This document shows, one piece after another, positions 8,352 to 16,718 of a DNA stretch of 18,283 nucleotides. Source of the DNA: Firmicutes bacterium CAG:534 (GTDB lineage: Bacteria > Bacillota > Clostridia > Lachnospirales > Lachnospiraceae). A program made the translations under genes and the position numbers. Location of the stretch: contig FR894501.1 of NCBI GenBank assembly GCA_000436115.1, positions 1 through 18,283 on the forward strand, read 5' to 3'. Within the stretch, counting starts at the first letter, position 1. Each line of letters begins with the position of its first letter. The notes beneath the pieces were generated by a model that was given only the letters and a program-made list of their open reading frames with translations, ran no database searches and was not told where the DNA came from.

Positions 8352-8376
8352 AGTGTACTAACATTATTAATACACT
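8352..8376 (-). promoter_or_regulatory. Putative operator of the GntR/YtrA-type repressor
   Basis: On the plus strand AGTGTACTAA (8352-8361) and TTAATACACT (8367-8376) form an inverted repeat matching at 9 of 10 positions around a 5-bp centre. It begins 1 bp past the -10 hexamer and covers the expected transcription start, so bound protein would block initiation. AGTGTA...TACACT half-sites resemble those recognised by YtrA-type regulators. The assignment to the adjacent gene product is inference from position. Confidence 0.7.
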
Positions 8377-8377
8377 T

Positions 8378-8406
8378 ATCTTACCAGCTTCCCAGGTTCC
8401 TGTCAA
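8378..8406 (-). promoter_or_regulatory. Promoter of the GntR-ABC operon
   Basis: On the minus strand a perfect -35 TTGACA (8401-8406), a 17-bp spacer and a -10 TAAGAT (8378-8383) give a near-consensus sigma-A promoter about 60 bp before the start codon. A promoter this strong with an overlapping operator suggests tight repression and strong induction. Confidence 0.75.
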
Positions 8407-8429
8407 CCGGCATTAGAAGCGCCTGGCAT

Positions 8430-8460
8430 AAAAATGCCCCGGAGAAATCCTTCTCCGGGG
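8430..8460 (-). terminator. Intrinsic terminator of gpmI
   Basis: A perfect 10-bp GC-rich stem, CCCCGGAGAA (8437-8446) and TTCTCCGGGG (8451-8460), with a 4-nt loop is followed on the minus strand by GCATTTTT. It lies 44 bp beyond the gpmI stop and insulates gpmI from the GntR promoter immediately downstream. Confidence 0.88.
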
Positions 8461-8504
8461 TCCTAGATACCATGCTTCTATTGCGATACTCTGCAATGCT
8501 GCAG

Positions 8505-10046
8505 CTATTTTCTGACAAGAAGGGATTTTCCTGTCATTTCCTCCGGCTGCTTTTTGCCCATCAGCTCGATCAAAGTGGGCACAATATCTGCCAGGCAGCC
8601 GCCATCTCTCAAGGTATAGGCAGGATCCGCATTTACCAGGATGAAAGGTACCTGATTGGTCGTGTGTGCTGTATGAGGCGCACCGGTAGTATAGTCGATC
8701 ATCTGCTCTGCGTTTCCATGATCCGCACAGATAAACAGCTGTCCGTCTACCTCCTTGATCGCTTCCACTGCCTTTCCAACGCATTCATCTACCACTTCAA
8801 TGGCCTTCACTGCTGCATCAATCACACCTGTATGGCCGACCATATCCGGATTTGCAAAGTTGATCACGATCACATCATACTCTCCTGACCTGATCGCCCC
8901 TAAAAGCTTATCGCATACTTCATAAGCGCTCATCTGAGGCTTCAGATCATAGGTTGCAACATCCTTAGGAGAATTTACAAGAATACGATCCTCCCCTTCA
9001 TTAGGTGTCTCCACGCCGCCATTAAAGAAGAAGGTAACATGCGCATACTTTTCTGTCTCTGCAATTCTGGCCTGCTTCATATGATTTGCAGCCAGCCACT
9101 CTCCAAAGGTATTGGTAACGGAAATCTTATGGAAAGCAACATCCTTATTGGGAATAGTCGGGTCATAGTCAGAGAAGCAGACATAAGTCGTCTTTACTCT
9201 TTCGCCTCTGTCATATCCCTTAAAATCATCATCACAGAAGCATCTGGTAATTTCTCTTGCGCGATCCGGTCTGAAGTTAAAGAAGATAATGGAATCTCCG
9301 TCTTTAATGGTCGCAACAGGCTTGCCGTCACGGACTACGATCGTGGGCTTTACAAACTCATCTGTCTCCCCTTTATCATAGGATGCCTGGATGCCCGCAG
9401 GGCCGCTTTCTGCTGTAAAGCCTTCTCCCTTTGTCATAGCATCATATGCCAGCTTTACTCTGTCATAATTATTATCTCTGTCCATTGCATAGTAACGTCC
9501 CATTACAGATGCAATTTCTCCTACACCGATCTTTTTCATCTCTGCCTCAAGAGCTTCTGCATAGCCCTTTCCGCTTGCGGGAGGAGTGTCACGTCCGTCT
9601 AAGAAGCAGTGCACATAAACCTTGGAAAGTCCCTGTCTCTTTGCCAGCTCTAAAAGCCCGTACAGATGTGTAATATGGCTGTGCACGCCGCCGTCGGAAA
9701 GAAGTCCGTACAGATGAAGCGCACTGTCATTCTTCTTGCAGTTTTCTACTGCCTTTAACAGCGCAGGGTTTTCAAAAAAAGTACCGTCCTGGATCTCCTT
9801 GGTAATTCTGGTCAGCTCCTGATATACGATCCTGCCGGCGCCCATATTCAGGTGTCCTACCTCGGAATTGCCCATCTGGCCTTCCGGAAGGCCTACTGCC
9901 ATCCCGCTGGCATTTCCTCTGACAAAAGGATATTCTGCCATCAGCTTGTCCATCACAGGTGTGTTGGCAAGTGCAATCGCATTTCCTTCCTTCCTGTCAT
10001 TCAGCCCATAACCATCTAAGATCATTAAAACTGTAGGTTTTTTCAT
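8505..10046 (-). CDS. gpmI: 2,3-bisphosphoglycerate-independent phosphoglycerate mutase
   Basis: This enzyme interconverts 3-phosphoglycerate and 2-phosphoglycerate in glycolysis and gluconeogenesis. It acts in the cytoplasm through a phosphoserine intermediate and two Mn2+ ions. At 513 residues it has the usual full length of the family. Visible landmarks are Asp11 in MILDGYG, the catalytic Ser61 in GQMGNSEVGH, DGGVHSHITH with His122, FLDGRDTPP (148-156), FRPDRAREITR (258-268), ANPDMVGHTG with Asp401 and His405, and ADHGNAEQM with Asp442 and His443, plus His461. All expected metal and substrate ligands appear to be present. The ATG at 10046 follows AAGGAGA at 7 nt. The gene has its own promoter and terminator. 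Clustering with other glycolytic genes, often seen for gpmI, is absent here. Confidence 0.98.
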   Translation of the reverse strand: MKKPTVLMILDGYGLNDRKEGNAIALANTPVMDKLMAEYPFVRGNASGMAVGLPEGQMGNSEVGHLNMGAGRIVYQELTRITKEIQDGTFFENPALLKAVENCKKNDSALHLYGLLSDGGVHSHITHLYGLLELAKRQGLSKVYVHCFLDGRDTPPASGKGYAEALEAEMKKIGVGEIASVMGRYYAMDRDNNYDRVKLAYDAMTKGEGFTAESGPAGIQASYDKGETDEFVKPTIVVRDGKPVATIKDGDSIIFFNFRPDRAREITRCFCDDDFKGYDRGERVKTTYVCFSDYDPTIPNKDVAFHKISVTNTFGEWLAANHMKQARIAETEKYAHVTFFFNGGVETPNEGEDRILVNSPKDVATYDLKPQMSAYEVCDKLLGAIRSGEYDVIVINFANPDMVGHTGVIDAAVKAIEVVDECVGKAVEAIKEVDGQLFICADHGNAEQMIDYTTGAPHTAHTTNQVPFILVNADPAYTLRDGGCLADIVPTLIELMGKKQPEEMTGKSLLVRK

Positions 10047-10079
10047 AATATCGTCTCCTTACTGAAATTTATTTTCAAT

Positions 10080-10097
10080 TTGTTATTTTAGTAACAA
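10080..10097. promoter_or_regulatory. Small palindrome in the gpmI 5' UTR
   Basis: TTGTTA (10080-10085) and TAACAA (10092-10097) form a perfect 6-bp inverted repeat around 6 bp. It starts about 14 bp downstream of the -10 and would overlap the early transcribed region. It could be an operator or simply AT-rich chance; nothing else supports it. Confidence 0.3.
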
Positions 10098-10111
10098 TCT
10101 CACCATTAGGA

Positions 10112-10140
10112 ATTATACACAAAAACCCTTTTTCTTGCAA
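10112..10140 (-). promoter_or_regulatory. Promoter of gpmI
   Basis: On the minus strand a -35 TTGCAA (10135-10140), a 17-bp spacer and a perfect -10 TATAAT (10112-10117) lie about 65 bp upstream of the gpmI start. No hairpin terminator is visible between the preceding membrane-protein operon and this promoter, so some read-through into gpmI may occur. Confidence 0.75.
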
Positions 10141-10160
10141 TATCCTATCTTTGTATTCTG

Positions 10161-11789
10161 TTACTTCTTCCAAAAGACCACCAGATTTCTGGCCTTCTCT
10201 AGCAGCTCCGGCTGATGCGTTGCAATCGAGTAATCATAATCCACAAACAAAAGCAAAAAGCAGATCACTACCGTATATACAGCAAGCAGGGTAAGAAAGA
10301 AGGAAACCCTGGCAGGATCCTTGGCATTCCAGTACAGGCTGCATACCCCAAACATGACCAGAAATCCCAAAAGGAAATTGAAATCCATGGCATATCTGCG
10401 AAAGACCACCGGCGCCCAGGTCACATGATAGGATGAGATCAGCGCCACAGAAAGGATCATCATGGGCGCCAGTCCTTTCACCATCAGGCTGCCCTTTTTC
10501 CGTTCTCCGGTAAGCAAAAGGCTCCTAAAGCCTATTAAGAGGATGGGAAACAGCACGAAGTTTCCATCCTGATGAATATAAGGAAATACATTGCTCACAT
10601 CCTCATACCCAAAAAAGTGGTATAAAAGCCCTGACAGACATCTGTCCAGTTTAAAATGATTGCTCTGGTATGCATGCTGATCCACAATGGTAAGCTGATA
10701 GCTCTGCCCGAATTCAAAGGGATTTTCAAATCTGGCATAGTTATACAGCATCAGTAAAGCCGCCACCACAGCAAAAGGAACGCAAAATGCCAGAAATGTT
10801 TTTCCAAAATCCTTTATGCTCTCACACCGCCTCAGATAAAAAATAAGAAGCGGGATCAATACGATACAGGATAATCCGATGGTGGGCCTGCACCCAAAGG
10901 TAAGGGCAGACAAAAGGGCTCCCACCACTCCATGCAGCATGCTTCTTTTTTGCTGCGTATCAATCACAAATGCACGGTAGCAGAAGTAAAAGCCCCACAC
11001 TGCCATACAGACGCCGCTTGAATTTGCGGTACAGTACAGAGCCGGATACTTTACTGCATACCAAACCGTGATCCAGGAGGCTGCAACCGATACCGCCAGA
11101 TACCCGGACAATGGTATTTTGGGGTACATCCTTTTTGTGATCTCCCGAAATACCGCAAACATTCCCATAATAATGAAAACTACAAAAATCTGCGTTGCCT
11201 GATAGGAATACAGCGTAATTCCAAGAAGCTTAAAGGGAATGAAGAGCACAAACACAGGCACCACGCCAAAGTACATATAATAGTGTCCGTTATAAAAGGC
11301 ATGATCCCAATAATAAGAAACCTGATCCTCAAAACGCTTTACAGAATCATATGGGTTCTCCATTGCCGCCAGCTCCGGAGAAACCTTCAGATCCAGATAA
11401 AGGTGTCCATCCAGCACTGCTTCCGTCATTGCTTCATACTGGAACTGATAATCAGGCCCTTTGTCCGTCCACCAGTCGCTGAGCCTCATTGTGAAAAAAG
11501 CCGTCAGGCAGGTTACGCACATCACAAAAAGGCAGATCATTTTATGCGGCTTCTCAAGCTGTTTCATTTTCACCTTATGCAGCTTCGATGAGGGCCTGAC
11601 AAGATAAAAGAAAATGCCTGTTCCAAAGAACAAAACCGCCCTCTGCCACAGATAAGTATCGTTCCATTTTTTGTAAGCGTACAGAGCCAGCGCTACAGAG
11701 AAAAACAAAATACTAAGGATCACCTTGAGAAGATTGATATTTTTCCCTTTCCATGTGAGATTTATGATCGGCCCGTTATTCGCATCCAT
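10161..11789 (-). CDS. Polytopic GT-C-like membrane glycosyltransferase, last gene of the operon
   Basis: This 542-residue integral membrane protein has roughly a dozen hydrophobic segments. It shares several short motifs, in the same order, with the protein encoded at 14140-15360: FYNGHYYMYFG (165-175), GCRPTIGL (299-306), RFENPFEFGQSY (353-364) and a C-terminal RRYAMDFNFLLG-type strand. The two are therefore paralogues. The arrangement, with an early extracytoplasmic loop containing acidic residues and a 'G-x-YY-x-x-F' segment before a membrane helix, resembles GT-C glycosyltransferases that use polyprenyl-phosphate sugars on the outer face of the membrane. The donor and acceptor are not known. 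The ATG at 11789 follows GGGAGA inside the end of the upstream gene, overlapping it by 14 bp, so translation is probably coupled. No terminator is visible after its stop. Confidence 0.65.
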   Translation of the reverse strand: MDANNGPIINLTWKGKNINLLKVILSILFFSVALALYAYKKWNDTYLWQRAVLFFGTGIFFYLVRPSSKLHKVKMKQLEKPHKMICLFVMCVTCLTAFFTMRLSDWWTDKGPDYQFQYEAMTEAVLDGHLYLDLKVSPELAAMENPYDSVKRFEDQVSYYWDHAFYNGHYYMYFGVVPVFVLFIPFKLLGITLYSYQATQIFVVFIIMGMFAVFREITKRMYPKIPLSGYLAVSVAASWITVWYAVKYPALYCTANSSGVCMAVWGFYFCYRAFVIDTQQKRSMLHGVVGALLSALTFGCRPTIGLSCIVLIPLLIFYLRRCESIKDFGKTFLAFCVPFAVVAALLMLYNYARFENPFEFGQSYQLTIVDQHAYQSNHFKLDRCLSGLLYHFFGYEDVSNVFPYIHQDGNFVLFPILLIGFRSLLLTGERKKGSLMVKGLAPMMILSVALISSYHVTWAPVVFRRYAMDFNFLLGFLVMFGVCSLYWNAKDPARVSFFLTLLAVYTVVICFLLLFVDYDYSIATHQPELLEKARNLVVFWKK

Positions 11790-14109
11790 TTCCGTTCTCC
11801 CTTTTCGTTCCTCTCAGCATCTTCATCTGCTCTTCTATCTCCTTATGAAGCAGCAAGCCCATAAAGGCAAGAAGGGATATGATCTCACAGATCCTGAAAT
11901 ATACCGGTTCCTGATAAGAAATATGAATGGTTCCCGCAAAATCCTCCGGCAGCTCCACCCTGATCCGATTATTGTTCCCGCTTCTTTCAAGCGTGTACTT
12001 TTTCCCCGCATCATCCACAGCTACATAGCCCGGGTAGTAAAAGGTGGGCACCTCAATATAAGCCCCTTCCCAGACAGCGCTGCATGTTACATCCGTTTTT
12101 AAATATTTCTTATATACTCCGGAGATCTCCACGCCTTCCCCGGTCACATTCTGATCCCATTTTGTCACTTCCGTAGAAGAATATAAATACAGATATTCTC
12201 CCGTCATCACCCCTGTTGTGTCCAGATTTCCCGTTCCATATCTGGTCTCACAGGCGCCTCCGTAAAGAAACTGATACTGGTAATCCATTCCCTGATACAC
12301 CGCAACCGCCGAAAGGAGCATCACTGCCGGGATCAGGTATTTCTTCAGCTTTGCAGGGTTTACTTCCTTCAGGGCAAAAAAGACCGCCAGACAAAAGAAC
12401 GTGCATGTCAGTCCCAGAAAACGATAAGGAAACTGGATCTTGGCCAGAATCCCTGCAAGCGCCGGCAGATACTTGTTAATGTAATCATAGGGAAATAAAT
12501 TTGTGGTCAGCCATGCTGAAACCAGTCCGAAGCTTAAGCAGATCGTTGCCGCTCTGCCTTTTTTCACTCTTTTATTCCACAAAAGGATCAGGGTCAGCAC
12601 TGCGCAGCCCCATAATGCCAGCCCTACAGTCAGGGTGCATTTAAATGCCAGCGATACGTTATCGTCAAAGGTAAAGGAGTACGCATTTGATGCCGTTGTG
12701 GTAAACAGCTCCGTAACGCTCAGTCCCCACATCTGGAAGGTTTCTTCCATCTCTGCTTTCATGGAAATGATAAGATCCTCCTTCAGATACCGGAAAAGCG
12801 GCACCAAAAACCACAGATTGATCAAGAGCGTAAATACGGCAATCTTTAAAAGATACAAAAAGGTCTTCCGGCACATCACCTTCCGGATCATCCAGACGCA
12901 CAGCGCAATGATAAAGAAGGCTGCCATCTCACAGGTCAGAATATGGGTCTGGATCATTCCCGTAAAACCGATCACAGGAGCGATCAGCTTTGTTCCGTAT
13001 CCTTCCTGCCACGGTTCCTCCCCAAAAGCGTACCAGAAGCCCAGGATCACCAGAGGCAAAAAGATCATCACCCCTGCCTCCCCCACGGCAGACCTTGTAT
13101 ACATGCAGATCAGCCTGTAAAGCCCCGTACAATAAATCAAAGTGGCAAACAGAGCCTTATATTTATCCCTGCCCATCCGGTAAAACGCATAGAAGGAGCT
13201 GAGCGCCGTTGCAAGATTGATCAGCACAAAAAAGGTCTTCCAGGTCGTCTGTATGGTAAACCCTATGATCCGCATAAATGCCGGGAACAGAAAGAGAAGA
13301 TCCCCATATAGCGTAGACACTGCATATCCCCAGCCGTTATTCCAGGTGGGCTGGATCTTTACCGGAAAAGCGCCTGACAGAATCCCATCCTTCAGTCCTT
13401 CAATCCGGTTCATATGAAAGATCGTATCATGGGCCGTAATCATATATCTGTTAAATAGTCCTACGGAACAGAGAAACGTGATGCCCAGTATCCCTATGAT
13501 ACAAACGGAATGCTTCTGCAGTTCCTCCCGATACATGACCGTAAACAGGAACGCATCCAAAAGGAGGAGCTTCAGCAAAAAGCATACCACCAGATATAAC
13601 TGTGAATTCCACGCCGTCTTGATCCGGACGCTGTCGATCTCAAGCTCTCCTCCGTTTGTGAGCCTGAAAAGGACGCCGGCCCCGTCCGTCCGGTCATTGA
13701 TCCACACCTGGAAGGTACTTTTCGTCTTTTCCGGAGAGAGCCCTACGCGGTCTGCCCAGATACTTCTGGCGTCTACCGTCTGGCCGAATATCTCTGCCGT
13801 ACCTCCGTTTGTGGCTCTGTACTGTATGCTGACCTCATAGATCCCCCGTTCCAGGGAGACTCCCGTCGTCCGAAGTTCCCGCTCATTCTCAGCATTTTCT
13901 TCACTGATCCGGTTTGCGAAGATCTCTCCCTGCTCTGTCTGCCTAAAGAGCTTCCCCTGATCAAAAAAATAGCTGACGCTTCCTTTGGAAACAACACCGG
14001 CACCATAAATCAGCAATAAGATCAGTTCGATCAGAATAATGGTACTCACCTTATAGGTCTTTTTTATGGCCTTCCATTTTCTCGTCACACGGTACAGATC
14101 CAGTTCCAT
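11776..14109 (-). CDS. PTPS-related / YfhO-like polytopic membrane protein (putative GT-C glycosyltransferase)
   Basis: The likely start is the ATG at 14109 (777 residues), 5 nt after AAGGAGG; a TTG further up has no site. The first membrane helix (about 21-40) is followed by an extracytoplasmic ~130-residue domain that looks like a beta-sandwich. It contains RGIYEVSIQYRATNGGTAEI and ends with strands before helix 2 at ~170-192. Next comes HDTIFHMNRIEGLKDGI (227-243), the signature of the '6-pyruvoyl-tetrahydropterin synthase-related' membrane family. That name is historical and the protein is not a pterin enzyme. A dozen or so helices follow. An extracytoplasmic C-terminal domain contains PTFYYPGYVAV, a motif shared with YfhO proteins, and one last helix follows. 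YfhO-type proteins transfer sugars from undecaprenyl-phosphate to wall polymers. The specific reaction here is inference. Confidence 0.7.
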   Translation of the reverse strand: MELDLYRVTRKWKAIKKTYKVSTIILIELILLLIYGAGVVSKGSVSYFFDQGKLFRQTEQGEIFANRISEENAENERELRTTGVSLERGIYEVSIQYRATNGGTAEIFGQTVDARSIWADRVGLSPEKTKSTFQVWINDRTDGAGVLFRLTNGGELEIDSVRIKTAWNSQLYLVVCFLLKLLLLDAFLFTVMYREELQKHSVCIIGILGITFLCSVGLFNRYMITAHDTIFHMNRIEGLKDGILSGAFPVKIQPTWNNGWGYAVSTLYGDLLFLFPAFMRIIGFTIQTTWKTFFVLINLATALSSFYAFYRMGRDKYKALFATLIYCTGLYRLICMYTRSAVGEAGVMIFLPLVILGFWYAFGEEPWQEGYGTKLIAPVIGFTGMIQTHILTCEMAAFFIIALCVWMIRKVMCRKTFLYLLKIAVFTLLINLWFLVPLFRYLKEDLIISMKAEMEETFQMWGLSVTELFTTTASNAYSFTFDDNVSLAFKCTLTVGLALWGCAVLTLILLWNKRVKKGRAATICLSFGLVSAWLTTNLFPYDYINKYLPALAGILAKIQFPYRFLGLTCTFFCLAVFFALKEVNPAKLKKYLIPAVMLLSAVAVYQGMDYQYQFLYGGACETRYGTGNLDTTGVMTGEYLYLYSSTEVTKWDQNVTGEGVEISGVYKKYLKTDVTCSAVWEGAYIEVPTFYYPGYVAVDDAGKKYTLERSGNNNRIRVELPEDFAGTIHISYQEPVYFRICEIISLLAFMGLLLHKEIEEQMKMLRGTKRENGNGCE

Positions 14110-14139
14110 CTTCCCCTCCTTGTTTCCCTTCAAACCCCT

Positions 14140-15360
14140 TTAAAGTCCATTATAAACAATCACAAGTCCCACTGCGTTCAGGCACATGCCGAACACTGCC
14201 AGCGGAACCTGATATTTTCCCATTTTTTCTTCCCTGGAAAGCCCCCACACCACCGTCAGATAGATCCAGGGCAGAATATCATTGGTATAACGGTTGCCAA
14301 AATGCCAGCCTCCCATGGTTCTGTGCAGCATGGTAACCAGAAGATACCCTGCTGACAGGGCAAGCACGCAAAGCATTGCCCCCGCCGTCCTCCACTGCCT
14401 CTTAAGGAGCATACATACCAGCATGCAGAGGGCAAAGATCACAAAGGGGCTGACGATCATAAAATTCAGGTTCCCGAAATGATCGATGATCATCCTTCCT
14501 TCCTCATCAAACTGGATACCGTGCCAGAGCATTTTCCAGTTATTGGAAAGATAAAAAAGGCTGAACTGGCCATGCTCTGCTTCCACAAATTCCGGAAGAT
14601 AATTATGCCCGAACTCAAACGGATTATCAAAACGCAGAAAATTTAAGATCATATAAGAAGCTGCCACAACCCCTGCCGGGATTGCCCAGTAAATTCTATG
14701 CCAAAGGATTTGAAAGAAGGAACGCTCCGGGAATTTTTCTCTTTCCTTTCTGAAAAGAATAACAAGCAGCACAGGCACATAAAGTGCCTGCATGGGCCTG
14801 CAGCCTACGGAACACGCCCAGAAAAACAGGGCCCATCCCCCTTTTCCCCGGTACGCATAGTAAACAGCCATCACCGCCAGCATAAAGCACAGAGTCTGCG
14901 CCCAGAACCACACCCAGGGATTTAACATATTGAAGGTCACATTGGTGCCCAGCATAACAAAAACTGCCGTCAGCGTAGACAGCTTCGGAGACAGCTTAAA
15001 GGATAATGCCAGCTTATAAAGATAAAGAACGGTAACCACATCTGCCATCCAGAGGAGAAGGAAATCCGGCGTGTTGCTTCCCCAAAAAAGTGCAAAAGGC
15101 AGCAGCAGATAGGAGGGGAACGGGGGAAAGGACACATAATACTTTCCCTTGTAGAATGCAAGCTCCAAAAAGCTGTAATTCTGTCCCAGATCCAGCCTTC
15201 CCTTACACCAGGACTCTGCCTGAAGCGCATAGCTGTTATAGGTATTATGGGAAAAAAGGCCATTTCCCGTCAAAATCCACATCAGGATCAGATACATTAA
15301 AATACTGAGCACAGCCACAATGGCATATTCCACTTTTTCTCTGCTTTCCGCACCACTCAT
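14140..15360 (-). CDS. Polytopic GT-C-like membrane glycosyltransferase, second gene of the operon
   Basis: This protein of about 406 residues has around ten hydrophobic segments. Motifs seen are FYKGKYYVSFPPFPSYLLLP (69-88), GCRPMQALY (186-194), RFDNPFEFGHNY (243-254) and NRYTNDILPWIYL near the C-terminus. The 'YY-x-x-FPP-x-x-x-LL-x-P' loop-to-helix segment is common in GT-C membrane glycosyltransferases. The order of motifs matches the larger protein at 10161-11789. I chose the ATG at 15360 because GGAG lies 6 nt before it. An in-frame ATG at 15372 would add four residues but has a weaker site. Its start lies about 16 bp after the acyltransferase stop and its end 30 bp before the next gene, so it belongs to one operon. 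The sugar donor and acceptor are unknown. Confidence 0.65.
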   Translation of the reverse strand: MSGAESREKVEYAIVAVLSILMYLILMWILTGNGLFSHNTYNSYALQAESWCKGRLDLGQNYSFLELAFYKGKYYVSFPPFPSYLLLPFALFWGSNTPDFLLLWMADVVTVLYLYKLALSFKLSPKLSTLTAVFVMLGTNVTFNMLNPWVWFWAQTLCFMLAVMAVYYAYRGKGGWALFFWACSVGCRPMQALYVPVLLVILFRKEREKFPERSFFQILWHRIYWAIPAGVVAASYMILNFLRFDNPFEFGHNYLPEFVEAEHGQFSLFYLSNNWKMLWHGIQFDEEGRMIIDHFGNLNFMIVSPFVIFALCMLVCMLLKRQWRTAGAMLCVLALSAGYLLVTMLHRTMGGWHFGNRYTNDILPWIYLTVVWGLSREEKMGKYQVPLAVFGMCLNAVGLVIVYNGL

Positions 15361-15376
15361 ATTCTTCTCCATATTC

Positions 15377-16573
15377 TCATCTTATTTTCATTTTTTTAGA
15401 TAAATATCTGGATATGGGACGTTCAAAGCCAAACGTCAGCACAATGGAAACCGTCAATGCGGTAAGCCATACAATACTTGAATATTTCCTGGACCAGACT
15501 GCATCTCCGAGCTGATTGGGCGGAGTTTCTCCTTCCCAGGCGGGGATCCGGTGGTTTTTCAGGAAAACCGCAATAGCCTGATGCCAGATATAGAAATTAT
15601 AAGAAATGACGCAAATAAACTTAAAAATAAAATTGCCGAAAAATTTCTGAATAGGTTCCGCGGAAAACAAAAGTCCCAGGATAAAAAGACTGATCGTAAG
15701 CGCAGTAGGAAAACGCTTTAAAAGCTGCCCGATCGGTCTTGACACCTCATAAAACTGCTCCATGATCATATTATAGCAAAGAACAGCTCCAATCATCACA
15801 AGAACGCCGGCTATCTGCGTATAGCGGTTTTCCACGCCGGCCTTTTTTGCCGTATAGTAGATCATGCAGATCAGCATTCCACAGGCATAGGATCCTGCAA
15901 AGGTTGTGCAGAAATTGTTCACTCCCCAGGGATCACCGGCGTGATAGGCCAGAATATTCCCCGAGATCATTCCTACCGCACAAAGCACAAAAACCGTAAT
16001 CGCCGGTCTTCTTCTGAACGCCTTTGCCAGAAAAGGAAGCAGGATATAATAGATCACCTCTACCTGAACCGTCCAAAGCGCACCTGTGATAATGGCAGAA
16101 CGATATACGCTTGGAAAAAAGGTGCTGGTAAAGGTCAGGTGGGAAAGCAGATCCTTCACTGCAAACCGGACGCCTCCATGGGCAGCATAAGCCCCTGATA
16201 TCACTCCCGATGTAAACATGATAAAAACACACAGCAGATACGAGGGAATGACCCTGATGGCTCTCTTTTTGTAAAAGCTTCTTGTGTCAGGCCACTTTTC
16301 CCCAAACACAATGGATCTGGCATAGGGAAGGAAATTCACCACTGCACTGACAATGATCAGAGCTTCCACTGCATTAAATCCAAATCTGACGATGGTATGG
16401 ATATTACTTTCCGTAATTCCAAAATATCTGGTCACTGTATTATCCAGTTCAATATAAGGCGTCAGCCAGTCCTGCTCCCAGACATGAAACCAGGCCACCA
16501 GCATGATTGCCAGCGCTCTTACTCCATCCAGCGCATCAATATGGCGTTCTATTTTGTAGCTTGTCTCTTCCAT
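15377..16573 (-). CDS. Acyltransferase 3 family membrane protein (OafA-like)
   Basis: This 398-residue membrane acyltransferase has about ten helices. It shows the family's marks: an R-x10-H motif in RALAIMLVAWFH (Arg19 and His30), KKRAIRVIPSYLL after the second helix, LWTVQVEVIYYILLP, and SYNFYIWHQ near the C-terminus. Family members carry acyl groups, usually acetyl, across the membrane to sugars of surface polysaccharide, O-antigen or peptidoglycan. There is no fused SGNH domain, so it is the short OafA-like form. The ATG at 16573 is preferred because AGGTGAGG lies just upstream; a GTG at 16582 lacks one. It is the first gene of the operon with three putative glycosyltransferases, which suggests it acetylates the same polymer they decorate. 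The acceptor is not known. Confidence 0.88.
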   Translation of the reverse strand: MEETSYKIERHIDALDGVRALAIMLVAWFHVWEQDWLTPYIELDNTVTRYFGITESNIHTIVRFGFNAVEALIIVSAVVNFLPYARSIVFGEKWPDTRSFYKKRAIRVIPSYLLCVFIMFTSGVISGAYAAHGGVRFAVKDLLSHLTFTSTFFPSVYRSAIITGALWTVQVEVIYYILLPFLAKAFRRRPAITVFVLCAVGMISGNILAYHAGDPWGVNNFCTTFAGSYACGMLICMIYYTAKKAGVENRYTQIAGVLVMIGAVLCYNMIMEQFYEVSRPIGQLLKRFPTALTISLFILGLLFSAEPIQKFFGNFIFKFICVISYNFYIWHQAIAVFLKNHRIPAWEGETPPNQLGDAVWSRKYSSIVWLTALTVSIVLTFGFERPISRYLSKKMKIR

Positions 16574-16633
16574 TCCCCTCACCTTTCAGATCAGCTATGC
16601 TGCTAAAACCGCCAGCTTAATATCATGTTTAAA

Positions 16634-16662
16634 ATTATACTCTATTTTTCCTTTTATGCCTA
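16634..16662 (-). promoter_or_regulatory. Promoter of the acyltransferase-glycosyltransferase operon
   Basis: On the minus strand a -35 TAGGCA (16657-16662), a 17-bp spacer and a perfect -10 TATAAT (16634-16639) lie about 60 bp before the acyltransferase start. Its -35 is only 27 bp from the -35 of the divergent exporter promoter, so one DNA-bound factor could affect both. Confidence 0.6.
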
Positions 16663-16689
16663 GCCTAAAACTGTTTTCCAAAAAAATGA

Positions 16690-16718
16690 TTGACAAACAG
16701 ATTTTCCAAGAGTATGGT
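16690..16718 (+). promoter_or_regulatory. Promoter of the exporter leader and ABC exporter
   Basis: On the plus strand a perfect -35 TTGACA (16690-16695), a 17-bp spacer and a -10 TATGGT (16713-16718) precede a transcript of about 270 nt before the exporter start. A promoter this good in front of a terminator fits constitutive initiation with control by early termination. Confidence 0.65.

Noticed and set aside
10098..10160. AAAAACCCTTTTT before the gpmI promoter as a terminator for the membrane-protein operon.
   Set aside because: The stem would be only five A-T pairs with a 3-nt loop, too weak to call a terminator.
12503..13120. A 205-codon plus-strand frame inside the PTPS-related gene.
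   Set aside because: It is antisense to conserved membrane helices of the minus-strand gene and has no supporting start signal.
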